A stretch of DNA of 64,000 nt from Pseudomonas sp. (GCF_030698175.1 NZ_JAUYNT010000015.1:62001-126000), one strand, 5' to 3'; counted from the stretch's first letter, positions 53,137 through 62,639 are shown. Notes: generated from the sequence alone by a model not told the origin. A program made the numbers and translations.

Positions 53137-53293
53137 CTACTCCCTACTTGCGGCTCGCCAGTGCTGGTTATTTGTGGGCGGCCTGAAATAGTCATTAAAC
53201 CTTAGTAGTTCGCCGGCTACCTCCATCGGGGAATAGGTGCGGGCAGGGGCTTGCATGCAGGCTGTGGAGAATTTTCAAGCAGAGGATTCGCCC

Positions 53294-53848
53294 ATGTCTC
53301 ACCTTGCCCAGACGAGCTTTCAGGCGTTACGCATCGCCGTGCTCACGGTCAGCGATACCCGCAATCTGGACACCGACAGCTCCGGCCAAACGCTGATCAG
53401 CCACTTGGAAGAGGCCGGTCATGCGCTGGCGGCGCGGGCCATCGTCATCGACGATATTTACCGGATTCGCGCCCAGCTTTCGCAGTGGATAGTCGACCCG
53501 TTGGTGCAGGTGGTGTTGATCACCGGCGGCACCGGCTTCACCGCCCGCGACAACACCCCGCAAGCGGTGGTGCCCTTGCTGGATAAGCATGTCGAGGGTT
53601 TTGGTGAGCTGTTCCGTCAGGTTTCAGTGGTTGAAATTGGCACCTCCAGTTTGCAATCGCGGGCGCTGGCCGGCTTTGCCAACAGCACCCTGATTTGTTG
53701 TTTGCCGGGTTCGCCGAATGCCTGTCGCACCGGCTGGCAAAAGATTCTCGGCGAGCAGTTGGATAGCCGCACCCGGCCGTGCAATTTCGTCCCGCACCTG
53801 AAGGCCTTGCCCGAGCGCCCGGTGGCCGCCTGCGAGTCACGCGCATGA
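53294..53848 (+). CDS. moaB: Molybdenum cofactor biosynthesis protein B
   Basis: 184 aa from ATG. RIAVLTVSDTRNLDTDSSG and the MPT-binding block VVLITGGTGFTARDNTPQAV are MoaB/MogA signatures, with LPGSPNACRTGW near the end. MoaB-type proteins adenylylate molybdopterin (or are its inactive relatives in some enterics). The stop overlaps the moeA ATG, so both steps of molybdate insertion are produced together, fitting a supply of cofactor to nitrate reductase in the anaerobic group nearby. Confidence 0.92.
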   Translation: MSHLAQTSFQALRIAVLTVSDTRNLDTDSSGQTLISHLEEAGHALAARAIVIDDIYRIRAQLSQWIVDPLVQVVLITGGTGFTARDNTPQAVVPLLDKHVEGFGELFRQVSVVEIGTSSLQSRALAGFANSTLICCLPGSPNACRTGWQKILGEQLDSRTRPCNFVPHLKALPERPVAACESRA

Positions 53849-55080
53849 GCGGCTGTGGTTGCGACGGTCACGACTTGCATCCGGTCGATCAGGTGATTGA
53901 GCATTTGCTTAGCCGCGCCCCGGCCCCGCCCAAGATTGAGCAGGTGGCGCTGGCGGCGGCCCTCGGCCGGGTGCTGGCCTGCGATGTGCCGGCGCCGAGC
54001 GATGTGCCGGCCTGGGACAACAGCGCCATGGACGGTTACGCCTTGCGGGCGGCGGACCTGCCGATAGAGGGGGGGTACTTGCCGCTGGCTGGGCGAATTG
54101 CCGCCGGCGACAGCGGGCAAGCCCGCCTGCTGGCCGGCCATGCCGTGCGCATCTTCACCGGCGCACCTTTGCCGCCGGGCGCCGACAGCGTGGTGGCGCA
54201 AGAAGATTGCCGCGCCGAAGGTACTGGCGTTTGGCTGCCGGCGGTAAAGCCGGGCGCCCATGTGCGCAAGCAGGGTGAAGAGCTGTGCAGTGGCGCCTTG
54301 TTGCTCACCGCCGGCCAGCGCCTGCGGCCGCAAGAAATCGGTTTGCTGGCCAGTATCGGCATGGCCCAGGTGCCGGTCTATCGGCGCCTGCGGGTCGGTT
54401 TGCTGAGCAGCGGCGACGAGCTGCGCGAGCCGGGGCAAACCCTGGCGCCTGGGCAAATCTACAACGCCAACCGCTTCAGTTTGGGCGCGGTGCTGCGCAG
54501 CCTCGGCATGGAGGTGCACGACTACGAGGTGATGGCCGATGACCTGTCCGCCAGCCGCGATGCCTTGAGCTTGGCGGCTTCCGAATGGGACATGCTGCTG
54601 ACCTCGGGCGGTGTCTCGGTTGGAGAGGAGGATCACCTCAAACAGGCGATTCGCGAGCTTGGGCAATTGCACCTGTGGCGCTTGGCGATCCAGCCAGGCA
54701 AGCCCCTGGCCTTTGGTGAGGTGGGCGGCAAGCCCTGGCTGGGTTTGCCCGGCAACCCGGCGGCGGCCCTGATTACCGCGCTGATAGTCGCGCGGCCCTT
54801 CTTGTTGCGCGCCCAAGGCCGCAGCGCAGTTATGCCGCAGCCCTTGCAGCTGAGCGCAGGCTTTAGCTGGCTCACCCCACGGTCGCGCCGGCAATACCTG
54901 CGCGCCCGGCTGGTGGCCGATGGCGCCGGGCAATTAAGTGTGCAACTGCACCCGCAGCAAGGTTCGGCGATGCTCAGTTCGGCGTGCTGGAGTGATGGCC
55001 TGGCGGTGATCGAAATAGGCCAGACCCTGCAGGTCGGCGAGGCTGTGACTTACCTGAGTTTTGCGCAGTTGTTGCACTGA
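53845..55080 (+). CDS. moeA: Molybdopterin molybdenumtransferase
   Basis: 411 aa from the ATG overlapping the moaB stop. PAWDNSAMDGYALRAADL, RIFTGAPLPPGADSVV, SSGDELREPG, LLTSGGVSVGEEDHLK and LPGNPAAALI are the standard MoeA blocks in order. It inserts molybdate into adenylylated molybdopterin. The N-terminus carries a short CGCDGHD segment with two Cys, typical of pseudomonad MoeA. A G7 run (54069-54075) codes for EGGY. Confidence 0.94.
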   Translation: MSGCGCDGHDLHPVDQVIEHLLSRAPAPPKIEQVALAAALGRVLACDVPAPSDVPAWDNSAMDGYALRAADLPIEGGYLPLAGRIAAGDSGQARLLAGHAVRIFTGAPLPPGADSVVAQEDCRAEGTGVWLPAVKPGAHVRKQGEELCSGALLLTAGQRLRPQEIGLLASIGMAQVPVYRRLRVGLLSSGDELREPGQTLAPGQIYNANRFSLGAVLRSLGMEVHDYEVMADDLSASRDALSLAASEWDMLLTSGGVSVGEEDHLKQAIRELGQLHLWRLAIQPGKPLAFGEVGGKPWLGLPGNPAAALITALIVARPFLLRAQGRSAVMPQPLQLSAGFSWLTPRSRRQYLRARLVADGAGQLSVQLHPQQGSAMLSSACWSDGLAVIEIGQTLQVGEAVTYLSFAQLLH

Positions 55081-55093
55081 TTGAGTTCAGACG

Positions 55094-55117
55094 AAATGGC
55101 CTGAGTCCAGGCCATTT
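55094..55117. terminator. Hairpin terminator between moeA and the PAS kinase
   Basis: AAATGGCCTG-AGTC-CAGGCCATTT is a perfect 10-bp stem with A- and T-ends, so it can serve both convergent genes. A second weak hairpin (AACCCG...CGGGTT) follows at once. Confidence 0.85.
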
Positions 55118-55144
55118 AACCCGCGGCGGTCGGGTTTCTGAAGC

Positions 55145-56527
55145 TCAGCTAAGGGGTTTGTCAGGCGCGACCAACGGCAGGCAGATAGTAAAACTGGTGC
55201 CGCTGCCTGGCGTGGATTGTACGGCAATGGTTCCGCCCAGGGTCTTGGTGGTCAGGTTTCTGACGATGGCCATGCCCAAGCCTGTGCCACCTTTGCCAAT
55301 CTTGGTGCTGAAGTAAGGTTCGAACAGTTTGCCAAGGTGCTCTTTGGCCATGCCCACGCCATTGTCGGCAATCTGCAACTTCACCTGCTCGCCCAGCACT
55401 TCTGCGCCGATGCTCACAGCTCCCTCGCTTTGATTTTCGAAGCCATGCAGGTAGGCGTTGTTGACAAGGTTGATGACGACTTGCCCCAGTGCTCCTGGAA
55501 AACTGTCCATCTGGATGCCAGTTGGGATGTCGAGGCTGATCCGCTGTGGGAATTTCTTCAGGCTGGGCGCGATGCTGGCAAGCACTTCTTTCAGGGTGTC
55601 GGCTAGATCGAAGCTGCGGCGCTGCTCACTGGCCTGATCGGCGGCTACCTGTTTGAAACTCTGCAATAACTCCTGGGCACGCAGCAAACCACGTTGCAAC
55701 AGCTCGCTGGCAGAATCTATGGCAGCAATGAACGTGCTCAAATCGGAACGCTTGAGCTGCCCCCCGGCCACCACGGCTTGAAACTCTAGGGTAAGGGCTT
55801 GCAGGGTGCTGGCCGTTAGGACGCAATTGCTGATTGGTGTATTGAGCTCATGGGTGACGCTGGCGACCAGGGTGCTTAAGGTTGCCTTGGCTTCGCTCTG
55901 GGTCAGAGCCTCCTGCGAGATCAGCAGGCTCTGCATGGCCCTTTGCAATTCTTGCGTGCGTTCTTCGACCAGGGTTTCAAGCTGCTCCCGGTGCTGCGCC
56001 AGGCGCTGTTCTAGCTGTTTACGGTTGCTGATGTCGCGGATGGTGCTGATCACCATCAACCCTTTGGCCATGGTGATCGGGCTGAGACTGATATCCACCG
56101 GGAACTCACTGCCATCTTTGCGTTTTGCCAGCAGATCGCGTCCTTCACCCATGGCGCGCGGGTGCGGATCCTGGAGATAGTTCTGGCGCTGCTCGGTGTG
56201 ACTGTGAAGGAAGCGGGCGGGAATTAAATGTTCAATGACTTGACCAAGCAACTCTGCTCGGCTGTAGCCAAAGAGTCGCTCCGCCTGCAGGTTGATGGCG
56301 TGGATGATGCCTGCATCCGTGGAGACGATGATGGCGTCGGGCGATGATTCAAATAAGGTTTGGAATTGTTCTTCGCTCTGCTGCAGCGCTTGCTGTGCCT
56401 GCGTTATCTCGGCGCTATTGCTCGGCATGCCGAGTTGCGCCGGGAGATCTGCGGCGCAAGGGCCCGGGTTTAACCCAGGCGCTGGCGATTTTGGCGTGAC
56501 CTTCGGGGCTGCTTTTTTGGCGCTCAT
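55145..56527 (-). CDS. Orphan soluble PAS-domain sensor histidine kinase
   Basis: 460 aa. No signal or membrane span. A Pro/Ala/Lys-rich start is followed by a PAS domain (about 45-165) with FQTLFESSPDAIIVSTD and FPVDISLSPI. A coiled-coil linker comes next, then HisKA with VASVTHELNTPISN (His near 227), and HATPase with VINLVNNAYLHGF, IADNGVGM and GTGLGMAIVRNL. No response regulator gene is adjacent, so its partner is elsewhere. The PAS ligand is unknown; its neighbours deal with anaerobic metabolism, which only hints at a redox or oxygen cue. It is divergent from ubiU. Confidence 0.85.
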   Translation of the reverse strand: MSAKKAAPKVTPKSPAPGLNPGPCAADLPAQLGMPSNSAEITQAQQALQQSEEQFQTLFESSPDAIIVSTDAGIIHAINLQAERLFGYSRAELLGQVIEHLIPARFLHSHTEQRQNYLQDPHPRAMGEGRDLLAKRKDGSEFPVDISLSPITMAKGLMVISTIRDISNRKQLEQRLAQHREQLETLVEERTQELQRAMQSLLISQEALTQSEAKATLSTLVASVTHELNTPISNCVLTASTLQALTLEFQAVVAGGQLKRSDLSTFIAAIDSASELLQRGLLRAQELLQSFKQVAADQASEQRRSFDLADTLKEVLASIAPSLKKFPQRISLDIPTGIQMDSFPGALGQVVINLVNNAYLHGFENQSEGAVSIGAEVLGEQVKLQIADNGVGMAKEHLGKLFEPYFSTKIGKGGTGLGMAIVRNLTTKTLGGTIAVQSTPGSGTSFTICLPLVAPDKPLS

Positions 56528-56682
56528 GCCGACCTCGCGAGTGCCGAATGGCAGGCGTAATCAAGCACAAAGAATAGTCCTTGGGGGGTGTTTCTGCTCA
56601 GTGGCACTTGGGCGGCGGTCGGCTGAGGTCTATTAGTGCGGTAGGAGGGGGCGCTTAGCCGGACAATCAGCGCTGCGCATCG

Positions 56683-56696
56683 TTGACTTTGATCAA
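56683..56696 (+). promoter_or_regulatory. ANR/FNR-type box upstream of ubiU
   Basis: TTGACTTTGATCAA differs from the consensus TTGAT-N4-ATCAA at a single position. It lies about 92 bases before the ubiU ATG, in the 260-base gap between the PAS kinase and ubiU. It implies activation of ubiUVT under low oxygen by ANR or DNR. Confidence 0.8.
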
Positions 56697-56787
56697 GGTT
56701 GGCTTGGCGGGCGGGCTCTAGAGTGGGCGCACTTAGATTTAGCTTCGCTGGCAGTGTTGGGCTGCCGCTGGGCTCAAGGAGCACGCA

Positions 56788-57783
56788 ATGCAATTGGTTT
56801 GTCCGGCGGGCAGTCTGCCCGCGCTCAAGGCGGCGGTGCGCCAAGGCGCCGATGCGGTCTATGTGGGCTTTCGCGATGACACCAATGCCCGGCATTTTGC
56901 CGGGCTTAACCTGGATGAAAAACAGCTGCAAAGCGGTCTGGAGCTGATTCGCCAGCAGGGCCGGCAGCTGTATATCGCGGTCAATACCTATGCCCGCGCC
57001 GACGGTTGGGCGCGCAGGCAACGGGCGGTCGATCACGCCGCCGAGCTGGGGGTGGACGCGCTGATCGCCGCCGACCCTGGCGTGCTGGCCTACGCCAGCC
57101 GGCGCCATCCGCAGCTTAATTTGCACCTGTCGGTGCAGGGCTCGGCGACCAATGTGGCGGCCTTGAGTTTTTACCATGAGCGCTACGGCATTCGCCGCGC
57201 GGTGTTGCCGCGGGTGCTGTCGCTGGCTCAGGTCAAGCAACTGGCGAGCAAGAGCCCGGTGCCGATCGAGGTGTTCGCCTTTGGCAGCCTGTGCATCATG
57301 GCCGAGGGGCGCTGCCACCTGTCGTCGTACCTCACTGGTGAGTCACCAAACCTTTGCGGGGTGTGTTCACCCGCCAGTGCAGTGCGCTGGAGTGAAGATG
57401 CCGAGGGCTTGAGTTCGCGCCTCAATGGCGTGCTGATCGACAGGTACGCCGCTGGCGAGCCGGCCGGTTATCCGACCCTGTGCAAGGGCCGTTTTATGGT
57501 CGATGGTCAGCGCTTTCACGCCTTGGAGGAGCCCACCAGCCTGAACACCATCGAGTTGATTCCAGAGCTGGTCAGCATGGGCGTGGCGGCGGTGAAAATC
57601 GAAGGCCGCCAGCGCAGCCCGGCTTATGTCGAGCAGGTCACGCGGGTCTGGCGGGCGGCGCTGGATGCCTATGCCAAGGCCCCGCAAAATTTCAGCGTGG
57701 CGCCGGACTGGCGCAGCGCCTTGGCCGCCGTCTCCGAAGGCAGCCAGACCACCCTGGGCGCCTACCACCGCGCTTGGCAATAG
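56788..57783 (+). CDS. ubiU: UbiU, O2-independent ubiquinone hydroxylation (peptidase U32 family)
   Basis: 331 aa from ATG. QLVCPAGSLPALKAAVRQGA and VYVGFRDDTNARHFAGLN open the U32-type fold. The Cys cluster in SLCIMAEGRCHLSS and SPNLCGVCSP binds a 4Fe-4S cluster. With UbiV it hydroxylates the ubiquinone ring without oxygen, using prephenate as the oxygen source in current models. It starts the ubiU-ubiV-ubiT series under an ANR/FNR-type box. It is not a peptidase despite the family name. Confidence 0.93.
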   Translation: MQLVCPAGSLPALKAAVRQGADAVYVGFRDDTNARHFAGLNLDEKQLQSGLELIRQQGRQLYIAVNTYARADGWARRQRAVDHAAELGVDALIAADPGVLAYASRRHPQLNLHLSVQGSATNVAALSFYHERYGIRRAVLPRVLSLAQVKQLASKSPVPIEVFAFGSLCIMAEGRCHLSSYLTGESPNLCGVCSPASAVRWSEDAEGLSSRLNGVLIDRYAAGEPAGYPTLCKGRFMVDGQRFHALEEPTSLNTIELIPELVSMGVAAVKIEGRQRSPAYVEQVTRVWRAALDAYAKAPQNFSVAPDWRSALAAVSEGSQTTLGAYHRAWQ

Positions 57784-57850
57784 CGCCGACAGCGGCCGCC
57801 ACCCAGCGTGGCGGGTCATTATTAAATAACCTCAGTAGTAGGAGCGGGTC

Positions 57851-58747
57851 ATGCAATTAACCCTAGGGCCGGTGCTCTTTGCTTGGGAACGGCCGCAGTT
57901 ATTGGATTTTTACGCCGAGATGGCCAGCCAACCGCTGGACGTTATTTATCTCGGCGAAACGGTGTGCAGCAAGCGCCGGGCCTTGTCGCTGGACGACTGG
58001 CTGGGGCTGGCGCGCGACCTGCGTGAGGCCTGCAAGGCCGAAATAGTGCTTAGCGGCCTGACCTTGCTGGAGGCCGCCTCGGAACTGTCGAGCCTGCGCC
58101 GCCTGTGTGAGAACGGTGAGCTGATGGTGGAGGCCAATGACCTGGGTGCCGTGCAGTTTTTGGCCGCCAAGGGCGTCGGCTTTGTCGGCGGCGCGGCGCT
58201 GAATATCTACAACGGCCATGCGCTGGCGGAGCTGACCGCCTGCGGCCTGCAGCGCTGGGTGCCGCCGGTGGAGTGTTCGGCCGAGTTGATCCGCCAGGCG
58301 CGTGGGCAATATCTCGAACTGGTCGATGTGGCGCCGTTGCCGCAGATCGAGGTGTTTGCCTATGGGCATTTACCCCTGGCCTATTCGGCCCGCTGTTTTA
58401 CCGCGCGGGCGCTGAATAAACCCAAAGATGACTGCGAAATTTGCTGTCAGAACTACCCCGAAGGCATGGCCGTGTTGAGTCAAGAAGGTGCGCCCTTGTT
58501 TACCTTGAACGGCATCCAAACCATGTCCGCCAGCGTGCATAACCTGCTGGCCGATTACCCTTCATTGCAGGCCAGTGGCGTCGATCTGCTGCGCCTGAGC
58601 CCGCGCGTGCAGGGTATGGCGGAGGTGATCGCGGCCTTTGATGCCGTGCGCCAAGGAGCTTTGCCACCGCTGGCGGTACAGGGCTGTAACGGCTACTGGC
58701 ATGGTCGGCCGGGGATGCTGCGGGCCGAGGAGTTGGGCGTATGTTGA
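57851..58747 (+). CDS. ubiV: UbiV, partner of UbiU (peptidase U32 family)
   Basis: 298 aa from ATG preceded by GGAGCGGGTC. QLTLGPVLFAWERPQLLDFY and DVIYLGETVCSKR start the protein; the Fe-S cysteines are in SARCFTARAL and KDDCEICCQNYPEG. It forms a heterodimer with UbiU. The 67-base gap after ubiU is small enough for one transcript. Its stop overlaps the ubiT start. Confidence 0.93.
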   Translation: MQLTLGPVLFAWERPQLLDFYAEMASQPLDVIYLGETVCSKRRALSLDDWLGLARDLREACKAEIVLSGLTLLEAASELSSLRRLCENGELMVEANDLGAVQFLAAKGVGFVGGAALNIYNGHALAELTACGLQRWVPPVECSAELIRQARGQYLELVDVAPLPQIEVFAYGHLPLAYSARCFTARALNKPKDDCEICCQNYPEGMAVLSQEGAPLFTLNGIQTMSASVHNLLADYPSLQASGVDLLRLSPRVQGMAEVIAAFDAVRQGALPPLAVQGCNGYWHGRPGMLRAEELGVC

Positions 58748-59220
58748 GTCCTGCCGGCTTACTCTTGCGTGGCGCTAGCCGCTGCTTACCGCTCACCCGC
58801 CATGTGCCCTTCGTACTGCAACGGCTGGCGCTGCAACAGAGCCTCAACCGCCTGTTTGCCGCGCCCTTGGCCGACGGCGCCTTCGATATTCTGCGTGACC
58901 GTTGGTTGCGCCTAAACGTGCGCGACCTGCAGTTGGAGTGGTTCCTGACTCGCAACAACGCCGGTTTGCAGGTGGCGGCACGGGCGCAGGCGCAGGTCAG
59001 CATCAGCGGTAATTGGAGCGATTTTTTACTCCTGGCCAGCCGCCAGGAAGACCCGGACACCTTGTTCTTTCGCCGCCGCCTGGTGATTGAAGGCGATACC
59101 GAGCTGGGCTTGGCGATCAAGAACCTGCTCGATAGCCTCGATCCCGACGATTTGCCCCAATGGTTCTGGACCGTCCTGCAGCGGCTCGGGCAAGAGCAGA
59201 AGCTGCGTACAGCGGCTTGA
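58741..59220 (+). CDS. ubiT: UbiT, SCP2-domain ubiquinone biosynthesis accessory factor
   Basis: 159 aa from the ATG overlapping the ubiV end by seven bases. The SCP2 lipid-binding fold includes FDILRDRWLRLNVRDLQLEW, VSISGNWSDFLLLASRQEDPDTLFFRR (in parts) and IEGDTELGLAIKNLLDSLD. UbiT replaces UbiJ in anaerobic ubiquinone synthesis by holding hydrophobic intermediates. The operon ends here; the 248-base gap after it holds intergenic repeats and no gene. Confidence 0.92.
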   Translation: MLSPAGLLLRGASRCLPLTRHVPFVLQRLALQQSLNRLFAAPLADGAFDILRDRWLRLNVRDLQLEWFLTRNNAGLQVAARAQAQVSISGNWSDFLLLASRQEDPDTLFFRRRLVIEGDTELGLAIKNLLDSLDPDDLPQWFWTVLQRLGQEQKLRTAA

Positions 59221-59322
59221 GTCACGGGTCGCTAGGGTGAACCCCGCAAGGTGAGCTGGGTTGGACGGCGATGGTGGGCACGCGGCACGCTGAGTTTCTT
59301 TCAGTGTTGGCTGATGGAGGCG

Positions 59323-59354
59323 GGTAGGGTGGAAAACTGCGAAGCATTTTCCAC
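59323..59354. repeat. GTAGG-type palindrome, copy D1
   Basis: GTAGGGTGGAAAACTGCGAAGC then ATTTTCCACC folds into a near-perfect hairpin. It lies between ubiT and nnrS. Confidence 0.65.
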
Positions 59355-59411
59355 CGGTTTTACCTCGGATTCGCGTTCTTTTTTGAGTGATGCAGTGGTT
59401 GGTTAAACCGT

Positions 59412-59441
59412 GGTGGGCAAGCTGCGCGTTGCCCACCCTAC
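59412..59441. repeat. GTAGG-type palindrome, copy D2 (inverted half)
   Basis: GGTGGGCAAGCTGCGC then GTTGCCCACCCTAC: a hairpin ending CCCTAC, the complement of the GTAGGG start of copy D1, 58 bases away. The two together have the GTAGG...CCTAC layout of copy A. Confidence 0.65.
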
Positions 59442-59468
59442 GCGTTGCCCGTCCTCGGTTTAACTTGC

Positions 59469-60659
59469 TTAGCCCGGATGCCCATCCGGGCGCGCTTGCA
59501 TCAGCAGCGGCGCGTAGTGCCAGACGAATAAGCCGAAGGCCAGCAGCCAGCATGCCGCCGCGAGCCACAGTGCGGCCTGGGGCCAGACACCGACGAGCAA
59601 TACCCGCGCCGCCGCGCCGGCATTCAGCAGGGCGAAGGCCCAGGGCATTGCCTTTGGGGTCTTCAGGTCGCGGCCGGTATGGCCGAGGCTGACGCGGGCG
59701 ATCATGGCCAAAATCAAACCGCTCATGCCGCCAACGGCCAGGGCGTGCAGCGACTGGCTCGGGCTGCTCAGCAGGCCCAGTTGCCAGAGCGCTAACCCCA
59801 GTGCGGAGATGACCATCCAGGCAAATGCCAGGTGCAGCGACCAGAGTAAATCCACCCGCCAAATGCCGCTGTCATGCCAGCGCACTAAACGCACCAGATG
59901 GCCCAAACCAAAGGCGGCGAAGGGCAGGGCCAGCCACGGGTTCGGCTGCAGGCCTAAGCCGCTGGCAAACAGTACGGCCAGCAACAGGCCGCAGGCCAGC
60001 AGGCTTTTGTCCAGCCAGACCCAGGCTTTGACGCCCTCAACTCGCCGCAGTCCGCGCTGGGTGAAGAATGGAATCACCCGCCCGCCGATCAGCCCCATCA
60101 AGGTCGCCACCAGCCACAGGGCGGCATAGGCGGCTTGGCGTTGCAGCATCTCATTGGCCGTGGCCAGGCCATACAGCAACAAACAATTGGCGGCGGCCAT
60201 TAGCAGCAACACCGCCACTATTGGGTAGTTGCTCTGCTGGCGCACACGCCACAGTTGCTGAGCCATCAAGGCGGCCAGGCTAAACAGAAACGCCGCCTCC
60301 AAGGGCAGCAGTAACGGCAGTGGCAAGTTGGCCAGCCAGCCAAGCCGCGCCGCCAGCCAGAGGCCCGCCAAGGCCATCAGCGGCTTGCCGCTTAAGCCCG
60401 GTTGGCCGGTCCAGTTCTGCACGGCGGTGAGTAAAAAGCCGGCGATGATCGCCACGCCAAAGCCGAATAGCAGCTCATGGCGATGCCAGGCCAGCCAGCC
60501 ACCGGCCGGTTGCCAAGTGCCAAGCAAGCCATTGAGTGCACCTATCCACAGGCCAATGGCGAGCACGGCAAAGCCACTGCCGGCCAAGAAGAATGGGCGA
60601 AAGCCTAAGCGCCACACGGGGGGGATTTGTAATGCTGTGCGCCGATCGAGAACTTGCAT
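59469..60659 (-). CDS. nnrS: NnrS family heme- and copper-containing membrane protein
   Basis: 396 aa from the ATG giving MQVLDRRTALQIPPVWRLGF; the longer open frame lacks a good site. About twelve hydrophobic spans with the family motifs FRPFFLAGSGFAVLA, WHRHELLFGFGVAIIAGFLLTA and HALAVGGMSGLILAMIARVSLGHTGR (in parts). NnrS proteins ease nitrosative stress during denitrification and are usually under FNR/DNR/NNR control. It lies downstream of the porin on the same strand with a 210-base gap that shows no clear ANR box. Confidence 0.92.
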   Translation of the reverse strand: MQVLDRRTALQIPPVWRLGFRPFFLAGSGFAVLAIGLWIGALNGLLGTWQPAGGWLAWHRHELLFGFGVAIIAGFLLTAVQNWTGQPGLSGKPLMALAGLWLAARLGWLANLPLPLLLPLEAAFLFSLAALMAQQLWRVRQQSNYPIVAVLLLMAAANCLLLYGLATANEMLQRQAAYAALWLVATLMGLIGGRVIPFFTQRGLRRVEGVKAWVWLDKSLLACGLLLAVLFASGLGLQPNPWLALPFAAFGLGHLVRLVRWHDSGIWRVDLLWSLHLAFAWMVISALGLALWQLGLLSSPSQSLHALAVGGMSGLILAMIARVSLGHTGRDLKTPKAMPWAFALLNAGAAARVLLVGVWPQAALWLAAACWLLAFGLFVWHYAPLLMQARPDGHPG

Positions 60660-60869
60660 GGCGAATATCCTGTGCGGCTGAAAAAGCGCCGAATTAAACC
60701 GCTTAATTACGGCGCGCGAGTGAGCGGCCGTCGGCCTGAAGCCTGTCAGCATAATCGGCAAATTTGCTGGCTACGACCATTGCTCCGCCGCACTACCTCT
60801 AATGAGGCAGTGGCGGCTGAGCTTTCGTTAGCCGAGGGCGCGTCGGGCAGCGCGCGGTGGCCGTTACGG

Positions 60870-62153
60870 CTATAGGTAGGTGTATTGCAGTTGCAGCCAG
60901 AACTTCTCGGTGTCGACGGTCACGGCGCTGTCGGCCGAGTCGTAATTGGCATACTTGGCCAGGGCCACCAGGCCTTTAACCCCGGGGATTGGGTGGCCGT
61001 AGGAAATGTCATATTCCTCGCCATAGTTGTCGCCACCTTGCTGGGCGGAGAAGTCGTGGTAAACAGCCTGCAATGTGCCGCCGAGCAGCGGTGCGGTGGC
61101 GCCCAGGTAGGCGTCTTCGATGCCATCGGCGGGGGTGGTCAGAAATACGTCGGCCCAGCCTTGGAAGGCGTGTTTAGTGGCCAGCGGGGTCTGGAAGGCG
61201 AGGTTCTGGTTGCCCACGGCTTTGCCGTCGTCACCACCGCCGAGCACTTCGTAACCGGCTTTCAGTCCAACGCCTGCGACCGTGTAGCCCAGTTCGGCGA
61301 GGTAGTAGTCGCTGTCGAGATCGTTGGGGTTGTCGCCGTAGTCGCTTTGCTGGGCGACTTCAGCCGCATAGGTAAAGCCTGAGATGGCGCCAGTCAGGCG
61401 CAGGCCGGTGGTCTGGCTCGACAGGGTGCCAACCGCCGAGGCGGCGTTGGTGGCGATGTTGTCCAGGTCCAGCAGATAGGTATAACCGGTGACGGTCAGT
61501 TCCGGCATCAGAACATACTGGGCGTTAAACAGTTGGCTGTGGCCGTCGATATTGGCGGGGTTGGTTTTGTTGTCGTAGCGGCCGTTTTCTGGGCCCCAGA
61601 TGCTGTTGATATTGTCGATATAGGCGGCGGTCAAGGTCAGGCCGGTAATGGGTTTTAACTGCAGCAAAGCGCCGTCATAGGTCTGCTCGTTTTGCCGCCA
61701 GGCGACGCTGCCGATAAAGCGCTGATTGTCGAGGTTGATCCGCTGGCGACCGGCCACCGCATTGCCGTACTTGTGGTCATAGCGCAGCAGGGCTTGGTTG
61801 ATCTCGCTGCCGTCCGGGTCGGCCACGGTGGAGAACTGGGTCTGGCCGTTGCGGGTGGAGTTGAATTTTTCATCGCCAATATGGCTGACGTTATCCGCCT
61901 CGACCAGAGATGACAGGCCGTACCACTGACCGGTCTGAAACCCTACGCGGGTGCGCAGCGTTTGCGCGTTGGCGTGGTCGAGGGCGGCTTTGCCGGGGGC
62001 GGCGTTCTGGTCGACAAACTCGTAGCGGTAGCGCGCATCGAGAATGGTCTTGCCGCCGGTGAACAGGTTGCTGAAGTCTTCAGCGGCGCAAACCTGGCCG
62101 CTGACGCCGGCGGCGATGGCCAGCGACAGCAACGACAGTTTCAGTGGGTGCAT
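60870..62153 (-). CDS. Alginate-export-type outer-membrane porin
   Basis: 427 aa from ATG after GAGGTAAGTCCC. A signal peptide (MHPLKLSLLSLAIAAGVSGQ, cleavage after CAA) is followed by ILDARYRYEFVDQNAAPGKA, RTRVGFQTGQWYGLSSLVEAD and GRQRINLDNQRFIGSVAWRQ. The C-terminus ends LQLQYTYL with the aromatic residue pattern of a beta barrel. These are features of the AlgE/alginate-export family, many of which are general anion or small-solute porins. It follows the DGC protein gene by 13 bases and is probably under the ANR box at 62640. Confidence 0.85.
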   Translation of the reverse strand: MHPLKLSLLSLAIAAGVSGQVCAAEDFSNLFTGGKTILDARYRYEFVDQNAAPGKAALDHANAQTLRTRVGFQTGQWYGLSSLVEADNVSHIGDEKFNSTRNGQTQFSTVADPDGSEINQALLRYDHKYGNAVAGRQRINLDNQRFIGSVAWRQNEQTYDGALLQLKPITGLTLTAAYIDNINSIWGPENGRYDNKTNPANIDGHSQLFNAQYVLMPELTVTGYTYLLDLDNIATNAASAVGTLSSQTTGLRLTGAISGFTYAAEVAQQSDYGDNPNDLDSDYYLAELGYTVAGVGLKAGYEVLGGGDDGKAVGNQNLAFQTPLATKHAFQGWADVFLTTPADGIEDAYLGATAPLLGGTLQAVYHDFSAQQGGDNYGEEYDISYGHPIPGVKGLVALAKYANYDSADSAVTVDTEKFWLQLQYTYL

Positions 62154-62166
62154 GGGACTTACCTCA

Positions 62167-62580
62167 TTAGACAAAAACGAATTCTTCGCCGCTGGCGCTG
62201 GTGTTGTTTGGCGCGGGCGCGGGCTGTCCAAGCTGTTGCTGCAGCTGTTGTAACAGTAGTTCAACCTGCGCGGGCGTGCAGTCTTCGCCGTAGCGCTTGC
62301 GCAGGCCTGACTGGCTGAGGATCAGGTGAATATCCGGCTCGATGTGATGCTGCGCCAGGCAGCCTTTGACGCACTGCAGCGGGCAGCCATCGAGGGCCAA
62401 AATGCGCCGGCCAGAGTTGGCTTTACTGACCAGGGCCGGCACCCGGCCGCCGACGCCGGCAATGCAGGACATCTCGGCCAAGCCTTGGCGATCCAGGCGC
62501 AGGGCCAGGGTATTGGCCAACTGGGCGACGTTGGAACAACCTGAGCAGGAATACACCAGAGGCAGTGTGTGGTCGGGCAT
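62167..62580 (-). CDS. DGC-domain putative zinc-binding protein
   Basis: 137 aa. VYSCSGCSNVAQLANTLAL, AEMSCIAGVGG, ILALDGCPLQCVKGCL and a following conserved His-rich part are the cysteine motifs of the DGC family (named after its Asp-Gly-Cys motif, seen here as DGC). The role is unknown; members are often found near nitrogen-oxide or anaerobic genes. It starts 60 bases from an ANR/FNR-type box and is followed directly by the porin gene. Confidence 0.85.
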   Translation of the reverse strand: MPDHTLPLVYSCSGCSNVAQLANTLALRLDRQGLAEMSCIAGVGGRVPALVSKANSGRRILALDGCPLQCVKGCLAQHHIEPDIHLILSQSGLRKRYGEDCTPAQVELLLQQLQQQLGQPAPAPNNTSASGEEFVFV

Positions 62581-62639
62581 GTGCGCCCCTCCAAGCCGTT
62601 AACTGCTTACAGTTTGGTGACTGCGCGGCATCCATGACC